DNA from: Streptomyces sp. NBC_01276
GTDB lineage: Bacteria; Actinomycetota; Actinomycetes; Streptomycetales; Streptomycetaceae
Length of the DNA: 64,000 nucleotides
NCBI RefSeq assembly: GCF_041435355.1
Contig: NZ_CP108442.1
Coordinates: 7,934,501 to 7,998,500 of the forward strand
Reading direction: 5' to 3'
The notes below the pieces were generated by a model that had not been told where the DNA came from, searched no databases, and saw only the letters and a program-made list of their open reading frames with translations. The position numbers and the translations under genes are program-made. The stretch's first letter is position 1; every line of letters starts with the position of its first letter. Below, piece after piece: positions 36,466 to 45,230 of this stretch.

Positions 36466-36975
36466 CTCCTTCGACAGCACGCGGCGCGGGTTGCGCATCA
36501 GGAACCGCAGCAGTTCGAACTCGGTCCGGGACAGTTCGACGATCTGTCCGCCCCGCGCCACTTCGCGTGCCTCTTCGTCCATGACGAGGTCCCCCGCCAC
36601 CAGGCACGGGCTCTGACCGCCGCGGACCATCCCCGCCCGCCGCATCAGCCCCCGCAGCCGCGCCTGCACCTCCTCAAGGCTGAACGGCTTGGTGACGTAG
36701 TCGTCGCCGCCCGCCGTGATGCCCGCGATGCGGTCCTCCACCGCGTCCCGCGCCGTCAGGAACAGGAAGCACACACCGGGGCAGAGCCCGCGCAGCGCCC
36801 GCAGGACGGAGAGCCCGTCCAGATCGGGGAGCATCCAGTCGAGGACGACGAGGTCGGGACGGAACCGCGCCGCGCACGCGAGGGCTCCGGCGGCGTCCGC
36901 CGCGGTGCGGACGTCCCAGCCCTCCGAACGCAGGGCCGCGCCGAGCACGTCGGTGAGGTCCGGTTCGTCGTTCTC
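36466..36975 (-). pseudogene. remnant of an OmpR-family response regulator
   Basis: The receiver domain is nearly complete from ENDEPDLTDVLGAALRSEGW through the phospho-Asp motif LVVLDWMLPDLDG and the conserved Lys in YVTKPFSLEEV. Its first strand and start codon are lost. The DNA-binding domain begins (ELSRTEFELLRFLMRNPRRVLSKE) and is cut before the recognition helix and wing. From there the frame enters the kinase remnant in another frame. A single deletion appears to have removed the regulator's end and the kinase's start. Confidence 0.8.
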
Positions 36976-37062
36976 AGAAAAAGTTCCGCACCGGTGTGGA
37001 TCCGGCCCCGCCGGCCGCCCGCGCACCGCGTGCGGGACCGCTTCCCGAGAGACAGGAGACGC

Positions 37063-37502
37063 CGTGGCCGCGTATCCCGCCACCGACACGACCCGTAGGC
37101 CCGGGTAGCGGGCTGTGGTGGACCGCGAACCCGTACTCGCTGTCCGCCCCGGCCGACCCGAGATGTCTGCGGATCACGGTGAAGGCCCTCGGCGCCCACA
37201 GCGCCGCCCTGGCCCGGCTCACCCCGGGCACCCGCGTGTGGGCCGAAGGCCCCTACGGCGCGCTCACCGCACGGAACACCGGAGCCGGACGCGGGGCCCG
37301 GGCGTACTACTCGGTGGGGGACGAGCCGGCCGGGCACGAGCTGGCGCTCACCGCCCCCTGCCTCACCGCCCTCGTTCCCGACCTCGGCCACCGGGACGTC
37401 TACCCGTGCGGTCCGCCCGGCATGACCGAAGCCGCCGGCGCCGCCCTGAGGGGAGCCGGGGTCGCACCCCACCGGATCCACCAGGAGTCCTCCGCCCTGT
37501 GA
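37063..37502 (+). pseudogene. remnant of a ferric-reductase / ferredoxin-reductase-like flavoprotein
   Basis: A GTG at 37063 with a GGAG site starts a 14-codon N-terminus (AAYPATDTTRRPG) that hits a stop. In another frame an FAD-domain piece follows (GLWWTANPYSLSAP, LRITVKALGAHSAALARLTPGTRVWAEGPYGALTA). It jumps to the NAD-domain end (RDVYPCGPPGMTEAAGAALRGAGVAPHRIHQESSAL). The membrane domain and about 60-70 codons of the NAD domain are missing. I infer at least two deletions. Confidence 0.75.
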
Positions 37503-37555
37503 CCCGCCCCCACACCGCTTCCCGATGGCCCCCACCCGTCTCCCGAGGAGCCCCG

Positions 37556-37750
37556 TTGCGTCGTACAGCCGTCACCACCGCAGCGACCGTGACAGGCATC
37601 GTCTCGCTGCTCGCGCTCAAGCCCCACCAGGCCGCCCGCCCCGCCCTCTCCGCGCAGTCGCCGGCCGCGCCGGACCCGACGACCGGGGCGGCGGCAGGTA
37701 CGACGGGATCGAGCCGCTCCGGCACCTTCACCGGCGACGTGATCGACACG
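37556..37750 (+). pseudogene. remnant of an FMN-binding (flavin-carrier) membrane protein
   Basis: A TTG at 37556 after CCGAGGAG begins LRRTAVTTAATVTGIVSLLALKPH, an export/membrane anchor, followed by a Pro/Ala/Thr spacer and SGTFTGDVIDTR, which is the start of the FMN-binding domain in streptomycete homologues. The domain ends there, before the threonine that would receive FMN. The sequence then continues as an ApbE remnant in another frame. Confidence 0.7.
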
Positions 37751-37752
37751 CG

Positions 37753-38010
37753 GCCGTGGCCACCTCGGGCGGTGACGAGCGCGGAGCGCACGTCCTCGAC
37801 CCCCGGACCGGCCGCGCCGCCCACCGGCTCCTGGCCGCCACGGTCACCGGCCCCGACCTGACCTGGGCCGACAGCTGGGCCACCGCGGCCGTCGTTCTCG
37901 GCCCCGACGCCCATACGTGGATCGCGTCGCGGCCGGGGTACGAGCTCCTCACGGTCGACCTGGACGGGCAGGCCCGCCGAAGCGGCGGCTTCCCGCTCAC
38001 GGGATCGGGG
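37753..38010 (+). pseudogene. remnant of an ApbE-like FAD:protein FMN transferase
   Basis: The translation AVATSGGDERGAHVLDPRTGR, TVTGPDLTWADSWATAAVVLGP and GYELLTVDLDGQ matches the C-terminal third of ApbE flavin transferases, which attach FMN covalently to carrier proteins. The N-terminal two thirds and the start are missing. The partner gene, an FMN-binding protein, is also decayed immediately upstream, so the whole flavin-transfer module is lost. Confidence 0.72.
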
Positions 38011-38050
38011 GAGGGCACGGGCGACGCGATCTCGCACCCCGAGCGGAGAT

Positions 38051-38215
38051 GTGACGCTCGGCGAGGAGGAATGCCGGCGGCTGCTTTCGACGCACGGCAC
38101 GGGCCGCGTCGCGATCTCCACCGCGGAAGGCCCCGCGATCTTCCCGGTCAGCTATGTCGCCGCCGCCGACGGGGCACTGCTCGCGCCGGGAACCCGGACG
38201 CAGCGGAGGCGAGGC
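38051..38215 (+). pseudogene. remnant of a PPOX-family (pyridoxamine-phosphate-oxidase-like) protein
   Basis: VTLGEEECRRLLSTHGTGRVAISTAEGPAIFPVSYV is the typical first 35 residues of short flavin-nucleotide-binding PPOX proteins. After SYV the sequence loses the fold (AAADGALLAPGTR) and runs into unrelated sequence. The remaining two thirds are absent. Such proteins often belong to dormancy or hypoxia regulons, as do the intact genes that follow. Confidence 0.6.
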
Positions 38216-38495
38216 GCCTTCGACGCGGAGCACACTGAGAGCATGGAGGAGAAGGACCACCGGGAGCCCGGCACTGATACACGTGGCCGGAGCGGACGGC
38301 CACCGGTGGGTACGGAGAGTGTCGTCACGACCGGGAAGGGAGTGCTCGTGGCCCACGGCGGCAGGCACGGCACGACGGCCGGCATCGCCCCACGGATCAG
38401 CCGGAGCCGGGCCCATCACATCGGCATCGGCATCGGCACCGGACCCGGCACCGCGCACTGAGCGGATCGGCACCCTCGCAGCGAGGAGGTGCGGC

Positions 38496-39146
38496 ATGTT
38501 CCACCGAAGCTCGTCCGGACCAGGACGCAGGGGTTCGCAGGACGGCCCCACGAGTCGACAGCACTGGCATCGTGCGCCGTCCAACCCGCTCCGGCGGGCG
38601 ACGGACCGTACCCGCAGCCGCTGGCTCCTCGTCTTCGCGCTGTCGTGCCTTCTCGCCGCGGCCTGTGGGGTCCAGGTGGGACTCACCTCCATGGACAACG
38701 GGCTCCGCGCGGCCGCGGAGCTGGCACGGCAGCGACATCCGGTGAAAGCGACCACCGTCGGCGAGGTCACGCGGCACACCCCGGCCGGGGTCAACGGCGC
38801 CGCCACAGTGGCCCGCGTGCAGTGGCGGTATCCCCCCGCCTCCCAGCACACGGCCACGCTGCCCGTCCCGGCGGGGACGCCCGTGGGGCACACCGTCCCG
38901 CTGTGGGTCGACGACACCGGCGAGATCGCCTCCGTTCCCCGGGCGGCGACCGAACTGGCGTCGGACGCCGTCGCGGCCGGAGCGGGCAGTGCGGGACTGA
39001 TCACGCTCGCCGCCGCGGGAGTCGTCTCCCTGCGGCTGCGCAGCGTGGAAGCGCGCAACCTGACCGAGTGGGAGCGCGACTGGGAACGTGTCGAACCGGG
39101 CTGGTCCGGCCGCCTCCGTCCGGGCCGCGATGCCGGTGACGACTGA
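38496..39146 (+). CDS. Rv1733c-like membrane protein
   Basis: The product has 216 residues from the ATG at 38496, after GCGAGGAGGT. A basic N-terminus (NPLRRATDRTRSRWLLVF) leads into a first membrane helix (about 50-72). An extracytoplasmic domain contains VQWRYPPASQHTATLPVPAGTPVGHTVPLWVDDTGEI, and a second helix (about 155-178) precedes a cytoplasmic tail (LTEWERDWERVEPGWSGR). This is the layout of the Rv1733c family, a member of the DosR dormancy regulon in Mycobacterium. Its function is unknown. A universal stress protein and a phosphoketolase follow. Confidence 0.75.
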   Translation: MFHRSSSGPGRRGSQDGPTSRQHWHRAPSNPLRRATDRTRSRWLLVFALSCLLAAACGVQVGLTSMDNGLRAAAELARQRHPVKATTVGEVTRHTPAGVNGAATVARVQWRYPPASQHTATLPVPAGTPVGHTVPLWVDDTGEIASVPRAATELASDAVAAGAGSAGLITLAAAGVVSLRLRSVEARNLTEWERDWERVEPGWSGRLRPGRDAGDD

Positions 39147-39194
39147 GGCCCCGCCGCACCCGCACGCCGCCGAACCGGGCCCACCGCTGACCCT

Positions 39195-39253
39195 GGGGGG
39201 GGGGGGGAACCCTGGTCGGTCGTGGGCGACGCGGGGATCGTAGGCCCCCCCCC
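39195..39253. repeat. G13 and C9 homopolymer tracts
   Basis: Thirteen consecutive G at 39195-39207 and nine consecutive C at 39245-39253 lie in the spacer between the Rv1733c-like and universal stress genes. They could pair into a 9-bp G:C stem with a 37-base loop. Such tracts are prone to slippage and to sequencing error, so the exact lengths are uncertain. Confidence 0.6.
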
Positions 39254-39314
39254 GGCCGGGTGAGGCCCGGTGCCGGCGTGGTGGCTGTCCCTACCGGCTC
39301 GGCGAGGAGGAATC

Positions 39315-40214
39315 ATGGAAGGGCCCCGAGACCCGGACGTCAGCTCGGTCATCGTGGGTGTCGACGGGTCCGATTCCGCCCGCGCGGCCGTGCTGTGGGC
39401 CGCCGCGGAGGCCGTACGCCGCGACCGTCCGCTGCACGTCGTCCACGGGGCCGACACCGACGGAAAGGCGCTACGCCTGTCGGCCTACACCATCGAACGG
39501 GTCGACGAGGCCGGCGGCGCACTCCTCCGGGAGACGGCCGAGGCGGTCGCGGCCGAACACCCGGGTCTGCGCGTCACCACGGAATTCAGCCGAAGCGATC
39601 CGGTGACGAGCCTCCACCGGGCCGCCGGACTCCACGGCACCATCGTGGTGGGCAACCGGGGCCGGGGCGGCTTCGGCCCTCTCACGCTCGGCTCGGTGGC
39701 CCTCAAGACCGCAGCGGGTGCCAGGACCCCGCTGGTCGTGGTCAGGGGAGCCGGGAGCGGAACCGAGGCAGGAGTCGTCGCCGTGGCCGTCCGGGACGAG
39801 CACGACCTCCCGTGCGCCCGGTACGCCGCGCGTGAGGCGGAGTTGCGCGAGGCGTCGCTGCGGCTGCTGCACGTGTGGAAGATGCTGCAGTCCGTCAGGA
39901 ACGTCGTGACCATGGTCGACAACATCGAGGACCTCGCGGGCGGGCACGTCGAGAAGCTGAAGGCCGTCAGGGAGCGGATCCGGGACGAATACCCCGACCT
40001 CACCGTCGAGGCGGACGCGGACAAGGCGATGTCGGTGGCCGATGTCCTGGTCGAGGCGTCGAATCACGCAGACCTGCTGGTCATGAGCGGTCGTCGCGCG
40101 CCCGGACACATGGGCCCCAGCCTTGGGCGGGTCACCCACGCCGTGGCGCGCCATGCCCACTGCCCCGTGCTTCTGGTTCCCCGTCACGGCCGGGAGATGT
40201 GGAGCGAGTCATGA
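39315..40214 (+). CDS. universal stress protein, two Usp domains
   Basis: The product has 299 residues from the ATG at 39315, with GGCGAGGAGG upstream. Two tandem Usp domains each end in an ATP-binding loop: VVGNRGRGGFGPLTLGSVALK in the first and VMSGRRAPGHMGPSLGRVTHAV in the second. Tandem Usp proteins bind ATP and are induced by stress and low oxygen in actinobacteria. It lies between an Rv1733c-like gene and a convergent phosphoketolase gene. Confidence 0.93.
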   Translation: MEGPRDPDVSSVIVGVDGSDSARAAVLWAAAEAVRRDRPLHVVHGADTDGKALRLSAYTIERVDEAGGALLRETAEAVAAEHPGLRVTTEFSRSDPVTSLHRAAGLHGTIVVGNRGRGGFGPLTLGSVALKTAAGARTPLVVVRGAGSGTEAGVVAVAVRDEHDLPCARYAAREAELREASLRLLHVWKMLQSVRNVVTMVDNIEDLAGGHVEKLKAVRERIRDEYPDLTVEADADKAMSVADVLVEASNHADLLVMSGRRAPGHMGPSLGRVTHAVARHAHCPVLLVPRHGREMWSES

Positions 40215-40290
40215 GCGCGGTCGGCATCGACCCGGCCGGGGGCCGGCGTCCGGCCGACAGGGGCCGGCCCCGGACGTCTGGGCAGGGCCG

Positions 40291-42645
40291 TCAGTACGGC
40301 CAGGACCAGTCCACGACCTCCGGGAGGTCACTTCCGTGGGCGCGGATCCAGTCGTGGTGGCGGATCCGCTGGTCGGCCATGGTCTGGCGCACGGCCGCGG
40401 CGCGTTCCGCCAGGCCGGGAACGCGGTCGATGACGTCCATGACGAGCCGGTACCGGTCGAGGTCGTTGCGCACCACCATGTCGAAGGGCGTGGTGGTGGT
40501 GCCCGACTCCTTGTAGCCGCGAACGTGCAGGAGGGGGTGGCCGGCCCGGCGGTAGGCGAGCCGGTGGATCAGCCACGGATAGCCGTGGTACGCGAAGATC
40601 ACCGGTGTGTCCGTGGTGAACAGGGAGTCGTACTCGACGTCCGTCATCCCGTGCGGGTGTTCCTCCCGGGGCATCAGGCGCGTGATGTCGACGACGTTGA
40701 CGACCCGGACGGCCAGGGACGGCAGGTTCTCGCGGAGCAGCGCCGCCGCGGCGAGCACCTCCTGGGTCGGAACGTCGCCCGCGCAGGCCAGCACCACGTC
40801 GGGCTCGCGCGTGCCGTCGTCCGTCCCCGCCCAGTCCCAGATGCCGGCGCCGCGGGCGCAATGGATCCGGGCCTGGTCCATCGGCAGCCAGTCGAAGGAG
40901 GGCTGCTTGCCCGCGACGATCACGTTGACCTGGTCCCGGCTGCGCAGGACGTGGTCGGCGACCGCGAGGAGGGTGTTCGCGTCGGGCGGGAAGTAGGCGC
41001 GCACGACCTCTGGACTCTTGTTGAGGACGTGGTCGACGAAGCCCGGGTCCTGGTGGGAGAAGCCGTTGTGGTCCTGGCGCCAGACGTGCGAGGTCAGCAG
41101 GTAGTTGAGGGACGCGATCGGGGCGCGCCACGGAAGCCCGCGCGCAGTCCGCAGCCACTTCACGTGCTGGGCGACCATCGAGTCGACGATGTGCGCGAAG
41201 GCCTCGTACGTGGAGAAGAGTCCGTGCCGGCCGGTCAGCAGGTACCCCTCCAGCCAGCCCTGGCAGGTGTGCTCGGAGAGGATCTCCATCACCCGCCCGC
41301 CGCGCGCCAGGTGCACATCGGTGGGCTCGGTCGCCTCCTGCCAGGCCTTGCCCGTGACGTCGAAGAGGGTGTCGAGCCGGTTGGAAGCGGTCTCGTCCGG
41401 GCCGACGACGCGGAAGTCACGCCTGCCCTCGGTCTCCCTCATCACCTCGGCCAGCAGGGAACCCAGCACCCGGGTGGGCTCGTGGACCGAGCGGCCGGGC
41501 TTGTCCACCGCGACCGCGTGGGCCTCGGGCTCCGGCAGCGGGAGCGGACGCAGCAGCAGCCCGCCGTTGGCGTGCGCCGTCGCGCCGAGCCGCAGGTCAC
41601 CGGGCGGAGCGCAGGCCAGGACCCGCTCCGTGGGACGGCCCTCGGAGTCGAAGAGTTCCTGTGGCCGGTACGAGCGCAGCCACTGTTCCAGCATCCGCAG
41701 GTGCTCGGGGTTCTCCCGTACGGAGGCCAGCGGGACCTGGTGGGCCCGCCACGTTCCCTCGACGGGGTCGCCGTCCACCGCGACCGGGCCGGTCCAGCCC
41801 TTGGGGGTCCGCAGGACGATCACGGGCCACGGGCGGCGGCTGGAGCCGCCCCCGCCGATCCGAGCCTCGCTGCGGATCCCGGAGATGAGGTCCAGGGCCC
41901 GGTCCAATGCCCTGGCCATGGCCTGGTGCACGCGGTGGGGATCGCTGCCCGTGACGTAGAGCGGCTCGTGGCCGTAGCCCCGCAGCAGCCCGTCCAGTTC
42001 GGCCTCGGGGATGCGGGACAGCACGGTCGGGTTGGCGATCTTGTAGCCGTTGAGGTGGAGGATCGGCAGGACCGAGCCGTCGCGCACCGGGTCGAGGAAC
42101 TTGTTCGAGTGCCATGAGGCCGCGAGCGGCCCCGTCTCTGCCTCGCCGTCACCGATGACGCACGCCACGAGCAGGCCGGGGTTGTCGAAGGCGGCGCCGT
42201 AGGCGTGTGCGAGCGAGTAGCCGAGCTCGCCACCCTCGTGGATCGACCCCGGAGTCTCGGGTGCCACATGACTGGGGACCCCGCCGGGGAAGGAGAACTG
42301 CCGGAACAGCCTCCGCATCCCTTCGCCGTCCCGGCTGATGTCCGGGTACGTCTCGGTGTACGTGCCCTCCAGCCAGGAGTTCGCCAGGACGGCGGGCCCG
42401 CCGTGCCCCGGACCCCAGACGCACAGGGCCTCCTGGCCCCGCTCCTTGATCACCCGGTTGAGGTGGGTGTACACGAGGTTGAGGCCGGGGGAGGTACCCC
42501 AGTGGCCGAGCAGCCGTGGCTTGATGTGTTCGGGCCTCAGCGGTTCGGTCAGCAGCGGGTTGTCCATCAGGTAGATCTGCCCGGCGGCCAGGTAGTTGGC
42601 GGCGCGCCAGTGGGCGTCGAGCTCGGTGATCGGGTACTGCGTCAT
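40291..42645 (-). CDS. phosphoketolase (xylulose 5-phosphate / fructose 6-phosphate)
   Basis: The product has 784 residues, the usual family length, from the ATG at 42645 (GGAGCGGAG upstream). It is a TPP enzyme that splits xylulose 5-phosphate or fructose 6-phosphate with phosphate to acetyl phosphate. Visible signatures include [53 protein letters not shown], the TPP region [19 protein letters not shown] and [10 protein letters not shown], and [14 protein letters not shown]. No acetate kinase gene is adjacent. It gives an ATP-yielding route under low respiration, in keeping with the stress neighbours. Confidence 0.95.
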   Translation of the reverse strand: MTQYPITELDAHWRAANYLAAGQIYLMDNPLLTEPLRPEHIKPRLLGHWGTSPGLNLVYTHLNRVIKERGQEALCVWGPGHGGPAVLANSWLEGTYTETYPDISRDGEGMRRLFRQFSFPGGVPSHVAPETPGSIHEGGELGYSLAHAYGAAFDNPGLLVACVIGDGEAETGPLAASWHSNKFLDPVRDGSVLPILHLNGYKIANPTVLSRIPEAELDGLLRGYGHEPLYVTGSDPHRVHQAMARALDRALDLISGIRSEARIGGGGSSRRPWPVIVLRTPKGWTGPVAVDGDPVEGTWRAHQVPLASVRENPEHLRMLEQWLRSYRPQELFDSEGRPTERVLACAPPGDLRLGATAHANGGLLLRPLPLPEPEAHAVAVDKPGRSVHEPTRVLGSLLAEVMRETEGRRDFRVVGPDETASNRLDTLFDVTGKAWQEATEPTDVHLARGGRVMEILSEHTCQGWLEGYLLTGRHGLFSTYEAFAHIVDSMVAQHVKWLRTARGLPWRAPIASLNYLLTSHVWRQDHNGFSHQDPGFVDHVLNKSPEVVRAYFPPDANTLLAVADHVLRSRDQVNVIVAGKQPSFDWLPMDQARIHCARGAGIWDWAGTDDGTREPDVVLACAGDVPTQEVLAAAALLRENLPSLAVRVVNVVDITRLMPREEHPHGMTDVEYDSLFTTDTPVIFAYHGYPWLIHRLAYRRAGHPLLHVRGYKESGTTTTPFDMVVRNDLDRYRLVMDVIDRVPGLAERAAAVRQTMADQRIRHHDWIRAHGSDLPEVVDWSWPY

Positions 42646-42818
42646 CTCCGCTCCTTCGTGCGGCGGACCGAGAAGTTCGTCGACTGGGCCGACATCAACA
42701 CGGTGCCCCGGACGGCCGCCGGCCGACAGGGGAGAGAGGTCCCCCTTGAGGGACCATCGGACCTTGCGGCAGCGCCACGACGAGGACGACGCCGAGGGCC
42801 GACGACGCCAGTGCCGGC

Positions 42819-43301
42819 CTAGATCCGGGTGTCGTCCTGGTTGCGGCGGCTGTCGGAATCCAGGGCCGTGACGGTGAAGCAGACGGCAGCTCCGAGGCCG
42901 AGGAAGAAGAAGACCGGGTTGACGTGGCCGGGGACGGAGACGGCGTAGTCGCCGATGTCGTCGGTCTCGCACACGAAGCGCAGGGGCACGTACTCCACCC
43001 GGTAGCCGGTGATCCCTTCCGCCCGCTGCTCCCAGCCCGGGGTACGGCAGGGCGGGATGGGGATCGAGTCCGTGCCGCCGTCCTCCGCCGACATGACCGC
43101 GCCGGTGACGTGCAGCAGGCCCCAGGTGTACACGCCCAACGCGATCGCCGCCTGGGCGAAGCCGGCCGTGCGCAGCCAGGCGTGGCTGTCGGCGCGCTGC
43201 GGTCCGCCGGCCCGGGCCAGAACACCGATGGCCCGGCCCGCGAAGACGAACGGAAGGATCAGACCGGCCGGGACGAGAAACAAGAGGAAGAAGGCCATCA
43301 C
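42819..43301 (-). CDS. small membrane protein, unknown function
   Basis: The product has 160 residues from the ATG at 43301. Hydrophobic segments lie at about residues 3-24 and 46-68, with a third near 128-146. A polar loop between the second and third has two Cys ([17 protein letters not shown]) that may form an external disulfide. No family is recognised. It is upstream of the phosphoketolase on the same strand (173-bp spacer) and divergent from the quinone oxidoreductase. Confidence 0.7.
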   Translation of the reverse strand: MMAFFLLFLVPAGLILPFVFAGRAIGVLARAGGPQRADSHAWLRTAGFAQAAIALGVYTWGLLHVTGAVMSAEDGGTDSIPIPPCRTPGWEQRAEGITGYRVEYVPLRFVCETDDIGDYAVSVPGHVNPVFFFLGLGAAVCFTVTALDSDSRRNQDDTRI

Positions 43302-43551
43302 CCGACTTCAGCAGGGCTGTGGGAGCAAGTGCTGTGGCGTAGCCCACAACTGCGGCAATAAGTTCGTAACTCCGGCGGTTTGGCCGTGGGTCGGTTGGCC
43401 TTCGGTCCGTCGATCCGCGGCCTGACACCCTCGGGCTCGGCGTGGACGGTGGTTTCTCGCGCCGCCCCGACGGAATGAGGAGCCGGTCGTCCGGGTTCCA
43501 GGGATGGACCGCCGGGGCCTGCCCGGCCAGGACACCTTCAGAGAGAAGAGC

Positions 43552-44493
43552 ATGAAGATGCGTGCCGTCATCCTGTCCGAATACGGTGGCTCCGACGTGC
43601 TCCGCGTCGCCGAAGTCCCGACCCCTCGACCGGGCGACGGTCAGATCCGTATCCGGGTCGCCGCAGCCGCGTTGAACCCCGCCGATGCCTTGATCCGTTC
43701 CGGCGCGCTGGCCTCGCGCGTCCCCGCGCAGGAGCACTACGTTCCGGGTCTCGACGTCGCCGGAACCGTCGACGCGCTGGGCGGCGGTGTCCGGGGTTTC
43801 GCGGTCGGCGACGCCGTGATCGGCTTGTCCGACTGGCCGGACACCCAGGCGGGCACGCACGCCGAGTACGTCGTCCTGCCCGCCACCGCCGTCGCCGCCG
43901 CACCCCGGCACGCGAGCCCGGTCCAGGCGGCGACGCTCCCGCTGAACGGACTCACCGCCTGGCAGGCACTGGACCTGCTCGCCGCGGCCGACGGCGCCAC
44001 CGTGGCGGTCACCGGTGCGGCAGGCGCCGTGGGCGGCTACCTCGTCGAGCTGGCGGCCGCGCGTGGTCTGCGGGTCGTCGCCGTCGCCGGGTCCCAGGAC
44101 CAGGAACTGGTCCGCGAGTTGGGAGCCACCCTCTTCGTCCCGCGCTCCGAGGACCCCGCCGCTGCGATCCGCGCCACCGTTCCCGGCGGAGTCACCGGGC
44201 TGATCGACGCCGCGGCCTTGGGCGGCTCGGTGATCGGCGCGGTGGAAGACGGCGGCACCTTCGTCAGTGTCCGCGGCGCCGGTCCGGCAGCGGAACGCGG
44301 GATCCGGGTCTCGCAGGTCCGGGTGCACAGCGACGCGGTGCAGCTCGCCGAACTGGCCGCCCTCGCGGACGCCGGCGGTGTCACCCTGCGGGTGGACCGG
44401 ACGATGCCCTTCGCGGAAGCCGCCGCGGCCCACGACGCTCTGGCCTCGCGCGGCCTGCGCGGGCGCATCGTCCTCGTCCCCCAATGGAACTGA
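43552..44493 (+). CDS. NADP-dependent quinone oxidoreductase / medium-chain dehydrogenase
   Basis: The product has 313 residues; the start is the ATG at 43552 ([36 protein letters not shown]), preceded by GAGAGAAG. This is a zinc-free medium-chain dehydrogenase: [39 protein letters not shown], and the nucleotide motif [20 protein letters not shown]. It reduces quinones or enones with NADPH. The 250-bp divergent spacer with the small membrane protein may hold a shared promoter. Confidence 0.92.
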   Translation: MKMRAVILSEYGGSDVLRVAEVPTPRPGDGQIRIRVAAAALNPADALIRSGALASRVPAQEHYVPGLDVAGTVDALGGGVRGFAVGDAVIGLSDWPDTQAGTHAEYVVLPATAVAAAPRHASPVQAATLPLNGLTAWQALDLLAAADGATVAVTGAAGAVGGYLVELAAARGLRVVAVAGSQDQELVRELGATLFVPRSEDPAAAIRATVPGGVTGLIDAAALGGSVIGAVEDGGTFVSVRGAGPAAERGIRVSQVRVHSDAVQLAELAALADAGGVTLRVDRTMPFAEAAAAHDALASRGLRGRIVLVPQWN

Positions 44494-44636
44494 CGGATGC
44501 TCGCGGACCGGCCCGACCACGGAGGACCGGCTCGGGCCGGACCCTCTCCTGATCGTGGGGCTGCTCGTCAACCCGCGGTGCACGCCGGTGCCGTGGCCGC
44601 CGCCGCATCACGGGGGGCCGACCCGCGCAACGACGA

Positions 44637-44662
44637 GGCCCCGGGACACGAGCCCCGGGGCC
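44637..44662 (+). terminator. hairpin downstream of the quinone oxidoreductase
   Basis: A perfect 9-bp stem (GGCCCCGGG at 44637-44645, CCCGGGGCC at 44654-44662) has an 8-base loop, 143 bp after the oxidoreductase stop and just before the decayed amidohydrolase. It may serve both convergent units. Confidence 0.55.
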
Positions 44663-44706
44663 CGGCCGTGTCACTTCACCGACCGCCCGTTGCGACGACC
44701 GGTTTC

Positions 44707-45005
44707 TCAGAGGACGGCACCGGCTTTGACCACGTGCCGAAGGTGGCGCTCGGGACGGGTGAGGACGGCGAGGTCCGCCAGGGGGCGCCGTCCACGACGA
44801 GGAGATCGGCGTGCGCGCCCGGCGCGAGGGTGCCGATCTCGCCCTCCATCCGCAGCAGGCGGGCCGCCGTGCTGGTGGCGGAGCGGATCACGTCCGCGGC
44901 GGGCTGGACCTCGGCGCGCAGCGTGAACTCCTCCAACTGGGCCGAGTGCAGCGGCCCGAGCAGGTCGCTTCCGAAGACCAGGTTGACTCCCGCCACATGC
45001 CCGAG
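44707..45005 (-). pseudogene. C-terminal remnant of an amidohydrolase, with frameshift
   Basis: One frame gives GVNLVFGSDLLGPLHSAQLEEF, VIRSATSTAARLLRMEGEIGTLAPGAHADLLVVDG, the typical C-terminal part of metal-dependent amidohydrolases, including the Asp of GSDL. The expected ending PLADLAVLTRPERHLRHVVKAGAVL is present but in another frame, so a frameshift follows DLLVVDG. The N-terminal two thirds, with the metal-binding HxH, are absent. It is non-functional. Confidence 0.75.
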
Positions 45006-45164
45006 CTGGTACCGGCCGGGGCCGCAGCCGAGCAGGCCGCCGAGGTGATCCTGGCGGCACGCGAGGGCCTGCTCGCCCGTACGGGCTCCTCCGGTGACCG
45101 CCGGGTGGTGGAGACGGACGAACCGGTGTGGGACGAGGGCCGGGTCAGCCGCGTCCGCGGCTGA
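45006..45164 (+). other. unidentified C-terminal remnant
   Basis: A plus-strand frame that starts inside the amidohydrolase remnant reads ELVPAGAAAEQAAEVILAAR, EGLLARTGSSGDRRVVETDE and PVWDEGRVSRVRG before a stop at 45162-45164. Its composition looks protein-like and it probably is the tail of a second gene fused here by the deletion that cut the amidohydrolase. I do not recognise the family. Confidence 0.35.
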
Positions 45165-45230
45165 CCCGGGGCACAACGGTCATGGCCCGGGCGGCGGAGC
45201 CGCCGCCCCGGCGTCGACGGCGCGGCGGGG

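Noticed and set aside
37063..37502. A functional small flavoprotein of about 168 residues starting at 36996
   Set aside because: The frame joins parts of the FAD and NAD domains but lacks the flavin and nucleotide pockets and its first 45 residues look non-coding; a decayed gene explains it better.
40291..44583. A 1,430-codon minus-strand frame covering phosphoketolase and the region upstream
   Set aside because: The phosphoketolase has a clear start at 42645 with a ribosome site; upstream residues do not resemble any protein and overlap real genes on both strands.
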